From positions 1 to 20,941 of IMG/VR virus record IMGVR_UViG_3300037487_000415: a stretch of DNA of 20,941 nt; one strand, given 5' to 3'. The DNA comes from a virus. A program made the translations under genes and the position numbers. This document shows positions 1 to 5,579 of the stretch, piece by piece. A model generated the notes under the pieces. It worked only from the letters and a program-made list of their open reading frames with translations, was not told where the DNA came from and made no database searches. The number at the start of each line of letters is the position of its first letter. The stretch's first letter is position 1.

Positions 1-541
1 TCCCATCGCGGCTCCAGAACGCTCCGGCTGCGAGCCAGCCACGTTTCGCAAACGCTTCCATAGCCTCGATGGGCATGGTGGCAGCGCGTGGCCAGTGAGT
101 GCGCAGGCCGTTAGTGTCGGGCGCGAAGTCGATGGCGATGCCCCAAGCGTGTTTGGAAAGTCGCGTCCCATCGCGCATCGGGCGGACGTTGTAGCATCCC
201 GCATACTCGCCGAGGATCCACGCCGCCGGGCTTGCAGCAATCTCGGTAATCGCAGCCAGCAAACTATCGGCGACGAGCCGGTGACAACGGATGGTTCGCA
301 CAGGCTTGCCAGCGTATTTCACGCCCAGCCCGATGACCGGCAGATTGACGAGCTGCTCCTCGTCGCCCGGCTCTCCGAACCGGCGGATCACGCTGGACTC
401 ATCGGCTGTCGGCCATGGGTGCGGGGTCGGCATGAGAGCGCGTAGGTGCCGCTCGCACGCCGCGGTCGATACATCGCCCCAGATGCCGTCCGGCTTCGTG
501 CCGATCCGTGTCTGAAGAGCGATGATCTTCGTGCGGTTCAT
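1..541 (-). CDS. Endolysin, M15-type zinc peptidase, 3' end cut by window edge
   Basis: The reading frame is open for 180 residues from the ATG at 541 to the left edge with no stop. The catalytic signature SKHAWGIAIDF (residues 129-139) carries the expected zinc ligands His131 and Asp138 of the M15 (VanY / L-alanyl-D-glutamate peptidase) family. The visible end, FWSRDG, is where this family normally continues into its third ligand, a His a few residues on, so that residue should lie just outside the window. Residues 4-37 (IIALQTRIGTKPDGIWGD...) look like a peptidoglycan-binding-type repeat. The protein would cut peptide cross-links in the cell wall at lysis. Its ATG overlaps the TGA of the upstream lipoprotein gene (ATGA), so translation is probably coupled. 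Family assignment is strong; bond specificity is unknown. Confidence 0.85.
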   Translation of the reverse strand, partial: MNRTKIIALQTRIGTKPDGIWGDVSTAACERHLRALMPTPHPWPTADESSVIRRFGEPGDEEQLVNLPVIGLGVKYAGKPVRTIRCHRLVADSLLAAITEIAASPAAWILGEYAGCYNVRPMRDGTRLSKHAWGIAIDFAPDTNGLRTHWPRAATMPIEAMEAFAKRGWLAAGAFWSRDG

Positions 542-714
542 TTAGTCGGGGTGACGCGGATCGTTTTACTGATCTCGGTCGCAGCCACGACGGATGCCTG
601 GTCGATGCCGCGTTGTTCAATCACGGTCACGGTGCCGTCAGGTGAGGTCGTGGTGGTGACGGTCGAGACGCAGGAGGCCAGCGCAAGGCTGGCGATGGCG
701 AGGATGGTTTTCAT
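538..714 (-). CDS. Small lipoprotein in lysis cassette, candidate outer-membrane spanin
   Basis: This 58-residue protein starts MKTILAIASLALASCVS, a short signal peptide ending in a lipobox (L-A-S-C, with Cys15 as the lipidated residue). The mature part is about 43 residues, rich in Thr and Val (STVTTTTSPDGTVTVIEQRG), with no further membrane segment. Small lipoproteins beside holin and endolysin genes are often o-spanins (Rz1-like), which link to an inner-membrane partner to disrupt the outer membrane. Here that role rests on the lipobox and position only, since there is no proline-rich stretch as in lambda Rz1. It overlaps the genes on both sides by ATGA (711-714 and 538-541). The lipobox implies a diderm host. 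It could also be a lysogenic-conversion lipoprotein. Confidence 0.72.
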   Translation of the reverse strand: MKTILAIASLALASCVSTVTTTTSPDGTVTVIEQRGIDQASVVAATEISKTIRVTPTK

Positions 715-875
715 CGGCGTGGGGTGGCGGTTGTGTCGGTGGAGAGATAGCCGAGAACGGCGAGGGATACCGGCAAGATCCATGTCTTCCAGTCGATCAG
801 TGAGTTGCCATCCTGCACGGTGGTCTGGATGGCGGAGGCGGCGGCTGCAAGCAGTCCGAGTATTGTGGTTTTCAT
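711..875 (-). CDS. Holin candidate, 54 residues, two hydrophobic segments
   Basis: This short gene lies between two lysis genes and overlaps both by ATGA (872-875 upstream, 711-714 downstream). The protein begins MKTTILGLLAAAASAI, a first hydrophobic segment at about residues 4-16. A polar stretch (QTTVQDGNSLIDWK) follows, then a second hydrophobic segment at about residues 31-46 (TWILPVSLAVLGYL), and the tail ends in TPRR. Two short hydrophobic segments separated by an acidic loop, in a protein this small beside an endolysin, fit a class II/III-like holin that would permeabilise the inner membrane. No family motif fixes this. The tight coupling on both sides is the best evidence that it is a real gene. 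The first segment could also act as a signal peptide. Confidence 0.65.
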   Translation of the reverse strand: MKTTILGLLAAAASAIQTTVQDGNSLIDWKTWILPVSLAVLGYLSTDTTATPRR

Positions 876-1075
876 GGTTTGCGATGGTTGTAGAGACAGG
901 TGCCGAGGCCGCAGCCTTTGCTGAGGCGGTCAACGTCCTCCTGTAATTTGGCGACGATGACGCGCAGCGTGGCGATCTCGTTGGCGAGTTGGCGGTAGAT
1001 GATCGCGGCCAGCGTCGAGATGACACCGGCCAAGGTTAGCAGCACCATTAGTATCCATTCGGTCGGGATTGTCAT
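872..1075 (-). CDS. Membrane-anchored coiled-coil protein of lysis cassette (holin or inner-membrane spanin candidate)
   Basis: The protein has 67 residues. Residues 7-27 (WILMVLLTLAGVISTLAAII) form a clear transmembrane helix. Residues 28-53 have heptad spacing of Leu, Ile and Val (RQLANEIATLRVIVAKLQED) and should form a coiled coil. The tail GCGLGTCLYNHRKP has two cysteines and a histidine. One N-terminal membrane anchor followed by a coiled coil is the plan of i-spanins (Rz-like), which would pair with the lipoprotein two genes downstream, but it is shorter than typical Rz. XhlA-type accessory holins are an alternative, though they usually carry the membrane segment at the other end. It overlaps the neighbouring genes by ATGA on both sides. 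Reality as a gene is well supported; the exact role is not. Confidence 0.7.
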   Translation of the reverse strand: MTIPTEWILMVLLTLAGVISTLAAIIYRQLANEIATLRVIVAKLQEDVDRLSKGCGLGTCLYNHRKP

Positions 1076-1407
1076 TGATCGGTAGGTTCAGGCTCAGGGG
1101 TAGGCTTAGGCTCAGGAGGTGCGACGTAGAGGACGCTGCCATCCGGCTGCGGCTGGAAGATTGTGAGGTCGGCGGCAGGCAGGTTTCCGGCTAGTCCGAT
1201 GGATGCCAGCGCGGTCTGCATCGTTGCGTAGAGCGTCAGAGCCTGCGTAGGGGTCACGCCGAAGTCGGGCATTGCGTCGAGGATGGCTTGCTGCTGGTCT
1301 GGCGTGTTGGCGAGGCTGTATGCCCGTGCCATCTGCGAGACGACGAAGGCGGGAACGCTGGAGATGATCTCAGCAATCGTGGCGGCGGTGGTGTGGGGCG
1401 TGGTCAT
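1072..1407 (-). CDS. Hypothetical 111-residue protein between tail fiber and lysis genes
   Basis: I do not recognise this protein. Residues 1-75 look helical and contain two similar stretches, TIAEIISSVPAFVVSQMARA and ALTLYATMQTALASIGL. The C-terminus turns acidic and proline-rich, with alternating Pro and charged residues (PPEPKPTPEPEPTDQ) encoded by short GGCTCAGG-like DNA repeats. It has no signal peptide or membrane segment. It starts three bases after the fiber stop and its stop overlaps the next start (ATGA), so it belongs to the same transcript as the fiber and the lysis genes. A role as fiber chaperone or tail accessory protein is possible by position but nothing in the sequence shows it. 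Confidence 0.7.
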   Translation of the reverse strand: MTTPHTTAATIAEIISSVPAFVVSQMARAYSLANTPDQQQAILDAMPDFGVTPTQALTLYATMQTALASIGLAGNLPAADLTIFQPQPDGSVLYVAPPEPKPTPEPEPTDQ

Positions 1408-1410
1408 GGT

Positions 1411-2703
1411 TTATGCGATTTTGCGTAGGATGCCGGACGTTTCGTAGGTAATAGGATTGGTCGGCGTAACGGAGCAAAAACCAAAAATTCTTAATGTGGT
1501 TTCGGCAGTCACTACGATACGCCCAGTGAAATAGTGTGCGCCTCCCCCGAAAGACGGGGATGCGTTTGTAATTAATACGCTTGTATTAAGAGTTCCACCT
1601 TGGCCAGTATAAGTTAGGCCTGCAATAGTGGCTGATTGTGCGTGGCTTTGAATCCCACGGTCTTGCATGGTTACCGTTCCCCCTGTAAAATTGACTGTAA
1701 TGGAAACAGTGCGACTTGTTGTATCCGTATGTAAAATACCTAACTTTGCATACTCGATCAGATAAGTGCCGACAGGCAGCACAACCGTTTTTACCGGAGT
1801 AGTCGCAGCAGATTCCGAATGGCTAGCTGATCCGTCGAGATCGTAGAACGGGCCACCATACCGCGCATCCCCATCCGCCCTAGTAATCAAGCTCGTGGCT
1901 GCTGGCGTGCCTGTGCCTGCTGATGTCGGGCGGGTCGTGCTGGAGAACGCGTGCGCTCCGGTGTGCGTCTCGGCGTCGATCATTGCCACGGTGCCATCCT
2001 TGTTGGGGAACGCAATCGCTCGGTCTGCTGTCGGGCTGTGTGATAGCGTGGTATTGTATGTGCCGTTGAAGAGTTTGAAGGTGGAGCGTGATTGGATGTA
2101 AGCGTTGGTTCCAGTTGTGCCGATGTTGGCGTTGGCTCCCTCTGTGAAGATGGTGGCGTTGGCTCCCTCTGTGAAGATGGTGGCGTCGGCTCCGGCTGTG
2201 TAGATTCTAGCCTCGGTTCCTTGTGTGTAGATGTCGGCATTGAATCCGCTTGTGGAGATAAATCCGAGCTGCCCTATTGTGAAGATATTGGCAGCCAATC
2301 CGCTTGTGGATATGCTGCCGTTGACTCCTGATGTAGAGATGCTAGCACTGGCTCCAGTCGTAGAGATTACCCCGCTCGATGTAACGCTAGTAGCTCCGAC
2401 GGCTGCGAAGTTCGATCCGCCTGTCGCGTCTCGGAGGGCGATAGTGTTTGCGGTGGCGGCGGTAGCCCCTGCCGTTGCTCCGCTGACGTTCGTGCCGTCT
2501 GCTGCGATGAAGCCAGTCAGGTTCGATGAAGTTGAAGTCGTGACGCTGTTCGGGCCAGCTGCTCCGTTGGTGCCGTTGGTGCCGTTGGTGCCAGCTGGGC
2601 CGCGTGCGCCGGTGCTTACCGAGTAGCTGGTCGATCCTTCGCCGGTGATGACTGTCACCTGTGTGGAGCCTTGACCGGCATTTACTGTGACGTTTGTTGC
2701 CAT
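1411..2703 (-). CDS. Tail fiber / receptor-binding protein with collagen-like and 9-residue repeats
   Basis: The 430-residue protein has a modular fiber plan. Residues 1-31 form a short beta-rich N-terminal part (MATNVTVNAGQGSTQVTVIT), probably the virion-attachment end. Residues 32-52 are seven collagen-like Gly-X-Y triplets (GARGPAGTNGTNGTNG). Residues 112-201 are ten 9-residue repeats of the form x-I-x-T-x-G-x-x-A. A linker with the phage-fiber pattern LITRADGDARYG (around residue 280) follows. The last roughly 145 residues are a beta-rich domain that resembles C1q/TNF-like jelly-roll knobs (GTYLIEYAKLGI, HYFTGRIVV). The protein is probably trimeric and carries host recognition in the knob. 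The knob DNA is far more AT-rich than the rest of the gene, which suggests exchange of the receptor-binding end. No catalytic motif is visible. Confidence 0.82.
   Translation of the reverse strand: MATNVTVNAGQGSTQVTVITGEGSTSYSVSTGARGPAGTNGTNGTNGAAGPNSVTTSTSSNLTGFIAADGTNVSGATAGATAATANTIALRDATGGSNFAAVGATSVTSSGVISTTGASASISTSGVNGSISTSGLAANIFTIGQLGFISTSGFNADIYTQGTEARIYTAGADATIFTEGANATIFTEGANANIGTTGTNAYIQSRSTFKLFNGTYNTTLSHSPTADRAIAFPNKDGTVAMIDAETHTGAHAFSSTTRPTSAGTGTPAATSLITRADGDARYGGPFYDLDGSASHSESAATTPVKTVVLPVGTYLIEYAKLGILHTDTTSRTVSITVNFTGGTVTMQDRGIQSHAQSATIAGLTYTGQGGTLNTSVLITNASPSFGGGAHYFTGRIVVTAETTLRIFGFCSVTPTNPITYETSGILRKIA
2101..2370 (-). repeat. Ten tandem 27-bp units coding 9-residue fiber repeats
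   Basis: Ten consecutive 27-bp units encode x-I-x-T-x-G-x-x-A, for example SISTSGVNG, DIYTQGTEA and RIYTAGADA. Two units (2128-2181) encode TIFTEGANA twice with identical DNA, so one is a recent duplication. The regular Ile, Thr and Gly positions fit a beta-solenoid or triple beta-helix shaft. The array length could change by slippage or unequal recombination. Confidence 0.85.
2548..2610 (-). repeat. Collagen-like Gly-X-Y triplets in fiber
   Basis: Seven Gly-X-Y triplets (GAR GPA GTN GTN GTN GAA GPN) are encoded here, the three GTN units by nearly identical 9-bp DNA. Collagen-like stretches are common in phage fibers, where they help trimerise the stalk. This one is short and sits between the attachment end and the beta-repeat shaft. 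Confidence 0.8.
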
Positions 2704-2710
2704 GTGATTT

Positions 2711-3079
2711 TTAGAGGATGAGGTCAGGCTTTATTGTGAGCGTGCCGATAAGCTGCACCTTGACCGTGCCGTCTGCGTCGGTCGTCTCCAGCGCCCATGA
2801 GTAGATGCCCGCGTCGAGCGTCAGGAGTCGTTTCTCGACGGTGATTGACCAGAGCTTAGGTGTTGTTACGTTAAGCGTAATCTCGCTGCCCACGGCGCTT
2901 GTGAGCGTCAGGACAGCGGCGCCAGTCGAGTCCTGCAACTGGAATCGAGCCGAGGACAGCACCGCGTCGTAGTCGGTGCCGTCTGTCGAGTCGATCCGCC
3001 AGGTCAGCCCGTCCCATGTCGCGCCCTTGAACGCGCATGGAAGCTCGATGGCTGGAGGCGATGAGGAACAGCAACTCAT
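2711..3079 (-). CDS. Small beta-rich tail-tip protein, function unknown
   Basis: The 122-residue protein starts MSCCSSSPPAIELPCAFKG and continues with an alternating beta pattern (TWRIDSTDGTDYDAVLSS, ARFQLQDSTGAAVLTL, GIYSWALETTDADGT). This resembles the small immunoglobulin-like or BppU-N-like beta-sandwich proteins found near phage baseplates and fibers, but I cannot assign a family. I chose the ATG at 3079, one base after the upstream stop, over a GTG at 3091 that would overlap the upstream gene. Three cysteines within the first 15 residues are unusual and could bind metal or form disulfides. It lies just upstream of the fiber, so it may be a fiber adaptor. Confidence 0.7.
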   Translation of the reverse strand: MSCCSSSPPAIELPCAFKGATWDGLTWRIDSTDGTDYDAVLSSARFQLQDSTGAAVLTLTSAVGSEITLNVTTPKLWSITVEKRLLTLDAGIYSWALETTDADGTVKVQLIGTLTIKPDLIL

Positions 3080-3080
3080 A

Positions 3081-3950
3081 TTAGGCTTCACCGAGGACGG
3101 TTACGGTCAGGATCGTGGAGCTACCAACGATGCTTAGGGCAGTCTCGCCGGTCAGGACGTTGCCGCCTGCGAAGAGGATGGACGATCCGCCCTCGATGTC
3201 GAGGTTGGCTAGGGTGCCGCCACCGTCGATCTCCAGCGCGGTGGTGCCGCTGTTGGCAAAGAGCACCGCGTTAGGAACGCAAGTCGGGATCGCCACGCCT
3301 TCAAAGTCCTCTCCGTTGCCATCGAGAACATATACGCCGCTCGTCACGGTGCCTGCGGTAGTGTTTGCAGACGTGGCGGCGGCGGTTACTCCTGCTGGGC
3401 CAGACAGTGCGATGTTGAGTGTTCCGTCCGTGGCCACGAAGAGGTTCACGGTATTGACGCCATCGCTTAGAACTTGACCAGGCTTGCGGGTCAGGATGAT
3501 GGCAGTTGTAGCACCGGAAACCGTGAATCGAGCGGCGATAGTCGCATTTGCAGCAAGTGCCGTGCGCACCTTGCCTGCCCACACTGAGGCCGTGTCACCG
3601 TTTAAGATCGGCACAGTGACGGCGAGCGGTGATCCCGTCATGCCTGCGCTAGTGATCGTCACAGTGACATCGCCAGATGCTGATGCTGTTCCTGCTGCGG
3701 TGGCCGTCTCGACCTGTGCTACGCCGGTCACGAACGCGGTCGAGCCGGTAGAATGGCCGGTGGTCAATGCCAGCGCAAACGTAGGCGCTCCAGCCGCGAA
3801 GAACGCGCGGACGGAATAGCCCACATTGGCGTCGGGGAACGTGATCGTTTGCGGGTTGTCACCGAGCTGGACGCTGCCATTGACGGCGGTGCTTGTCGGG
3901 GTGGCTTTAGTTGTCAGGCCGATGGTGGCGCGGGAGTTGGCTAGGTTCAT
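3081..3950 (-). CDS. Beta-rich tail/fiber structural protein, 289 residues
   Basis: The protein is rich in Thr, Ala, Gly and Val and poor in charged residues, as in extracellular phage structural proteins. The middle part (about residues 75-180) alternates beta strands and turns, with stretches such as SGDVTVTITSAGMTGSPLAV and WAGKVRTALAANATI that occur in many phage tail and decoration proteins. The last 70 residues contain short glycine-rich strands (GGGTLANLDIEGGSSILFAG) that look like a small beta-helix. The stop is separated by one base from the next start, so it is in one transcript with the fiber. A role in the tail tip or as a second, non-enzymatic fiber is likely from position and composition. 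No catalytic motif is seen. Confidence 0.68.
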   Translation of the reverse strand: MNLANSRATIGLTTKATPTSTAVNGSVQLGDNPQTITFPDANVGYSVRAFFAAGAPTFALALTTGHSTGSTAFVTGVAQVETATAAGTASASGDVTVTITSAGMTGSPLAVTVPILNGDTASVWAGKVRTALAANATIAARFTVSGATTAIILTRKPGQVLSDGVNTVNLFVATDGTLNIALSGPAGVTAAATSANTTAGTVTSGVYVLDGNGEDFEGVAIPTCVPNAVLFANSGTTALEIDGGGTLANLDIEGGSSILFAGGNVLTGETALSIVGSSTILTVTVLGEA

Positions 3951-3982
3951 GATGGTGAGTGCTTACGCTGAATGACCGCGTG

Positions 3983-4459
3983 TCAAACGGGCGGGCCGAA
4001 CGTCACGTCGATGATTTCGATGAACATGCCTGATCCGTAGGGGTCATCAATCTCCGTGTAAATCAGCCACTCATTCCCGCAAGCACGACCCATTATGCCG
4101 AGATCGTTAAGGTCAACCTCGATGTCTACAACTTCAGCACCCGAGCTGGTTTCACTGCCAAAACCACCAACAATTTCATCGTTGATAGTTATCACTGCAC
4201 CTCTTGCTCCCGCAGCCTCCGAGGATATTGTAAATCGAACGGTAGCTTTCCATAAACAACAAGTGGCAAATTGAATACCACCGTAAACAGTCGAAAAATT
4301 ATCTTCTGATGGAAGTTGCCAAGAGTCATCGTCCTCCGCGCCAACCAATTCCATAGCATCACCCAAAAGAGAGACCGTCCGCCACTTGGGCGTAGTCGCT
4401 CCGTGCTTGACGCAATAGCGCGTCCCCTCGATGTCGATAGATTGAATCAGGTGGCTCAT
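3983..4459 (-). CDS. Hypothetical tail-tip protein, 158 residues
   Basis: I do not recognise this protein. It begins MSHLIQSIDIEGTRYCVKHG, then shows a beta-rich acidic region (VDIEVDLNDLGIMG, WLIYTEIDDPYGSG) and ends in FIEIIDVTFGPPV. It has four cysteines (about residues 17, 67, 68 and 127). The acidic, strand-rich composition fits a small carbohydrate-binding or structural domain. The start codon shares one base with the upstream stop (TAATG), a sign of coupled translation, so it should be made together with the 118-residue protein encoded just before it. The central part looks slightly less GC-rich than flanking genes. Confidence 0.66.
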   Translation of the reverse strand: MSHLIQSIDIEGTRYCVKHGATTPKWRTVSLLGDAMELVGAEDDDSWQLPSEDNFSTVYGGIQFATCCLWKATVRFTISSEAAGARGAVITINDEIVGGFGSETSSGAEVVDIEVDLNDLGIMGRACGNEWLIYTEIDDPYGSGMFIEIIDVTFGPPV

Positions 4460-4815
4460 TATGTCGGGATTCCTAGAATCGTGTATTCAATCGGCGTGCC
4501 ATCTTCGCAGATGCTGACAGTGATCTCCTTGTATTCGACCCACTCAGGCACCGCAGCATCGTGCTGCAAAGTCCACTTGTAGCCGCTGCTCGGTGTCCCT
4601 GGGTTTGCCAGTAGCACCCAGTCGGTGCCATTGTGGTAGAGCATGTCACCAAGTGCGCCGTCTGGCAGAGCACTTCCACTTTCACCCTCCTTCTTATCGA
4701 GATACTCGAAGTTTTCTTGGAGCTTAGTGCCGCTGATCTGCAATGGAGAACCGCCAACACCCGGGGGCGGCATGGGTGCTTTGCCGAGTGCTCGGAAATC
4801 GTTAGGAAGTGGCAT
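4459..4815 (-). CDS. Small tail protein with GALGDMLYHNG-type repeat motif
   Basis: The 118-residue protein has an N-terminal Pro/Gly-rich part (APMPPPGVGGSPLQISGTKL). It then carries the pattern G-x-x-G-D-M-L-Y-x-x-G-T-D-W-V-x-L, followed by G-Y-x-W-x-L and P-E-W. This motif recurs in phage tail and fiber proteins, usually as repeats, and here it is present once. It suggests a small fiber- or tip-associated structural protein. The start lies three bases after the upstream stop, and the stop overlaps the next start by one base. No membrane segment or signal peptide is seen. Confidence 0.7.
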   Translation of the reverse strand: MPLPNDFRALGKAPMPPPGVGGSPLQISGTKLQENFEYLDKKEGESGSALPDGALGDMLYHNGTDWVLLANPGTPSSGYKWTLQHDAAVPEWVEYKEITVSICEDGTPIEYTILGIPT

Positions 4816-4818
4816 GGC

Positions 4819-5574
4819 TTAAATCGTGTTGATCGGATTGCCGATGCTTACGCTTACGTTGATCCCTAGCTCGGTGAACGCGCCGTAGGAGGTCGAGAAG
4901 TCTATCCCGATTACCGGCGTAGCGTAACTGTAAAACGCAACCAGCTTTGTCCCGTTGTCGTATGTCTTGCCAATCTTTACCGTTGTCAGTGTCCGGCTGT
5001 AAATCTGGCCATCCCAGCTAACTGCATTTTGCGTAACGCTGCTACGGCTGATTTCCTCGATCACGTTGTCGGGGTCAACTGGGATCACGGCCAGAGGCTC
5101 GCCAAATTCTGGATCCAAATTGAGTTGTGCGTATGTCAGGCCATCTGCCTCAATGATCGCAATTTTGCCGACTAGACTATTGAAGGTGATGATTGCGAAA
5201 TCCTCTGTGTTTGCCGTCGTCGGCACGCCCACATTGCTTTCAACATAGGAGCTTTTAATCGTGGTCGAGGTCGTGCTGTAGCGCTGCGAAATAAGTTGGT
5301 CGGTTGCCCTGCCGTATCCCGATACCATAAATTTTGTCAGGCCGTCTCCAGTGCGGCTCTCCTGCGGCGATGGGAAGATCACAAGGCCGTCGATGGCAGG
5401 TGAGGTGTCGCTCGGGAAGGTAGCACCGACTGCCAGCGTAGTCCTGTTTGCATCTGCGGTTGCTGTCGTGCAAACAAACTCCTGATCGACGCGGATTAGC
5501 CCGGAATCGAACGTTGCAACTGAGCGATCCGGCTGGGCAATTAAACTGCCGATGTCTTTTTCGTAGATGGTCAT
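4819..5574 (-). CDS. Tail-tip structural protein directly downstream of tape measure, function unknown
   Basis: The 251-residue protein begins MTIYEKDIGSLIAQPDRSVA and is rich in Thr, Ser and Val with alternating strands (IKSSYVESNVGVPTT, FAIITFNSLVGKIAIIEAD). It starts six bases after the tape-measure stop. In long-tailed phages this slot usually encodes the distal tail protein (Dit or lambda gpM-like), so that is the first hypothesis. The sequence does not show a family signature, and a fiber-base role is equally possible. It has no signal peptide and no enzymatic motif. Confidence 0.7.
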   Translation of the reverse strand: MTIYEKDIGSLIAQPDRSVATFDSGLIRVDQEFVCTTATADANRTTLAVGATFPSDTSPAIDGLVIFPSPQESRTGDGLTKFMVSGYGRATDQLISQRYSTTSTTIKSSYVESNVGVPTTANTEDFAIITFNSLVGKIAIIEADGLTYAQLNLDPEFGEPLAVIPVDPDNVIEEISRSSVTQNAVSWDGQIYSRTLTTVKIGKTYDNGTKLVAFYSYATPVIGIDFSTSYGAFTELGINVSVSIGNPINTI

Positions 5575-5579
5575 GATAT

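Noticed and set aside
2101-2370. Tandem 27-bp units as a CRISPR array
   Set aside because: Units are contiguous without spacers and keep an open frame coding a regular peptide repeat.
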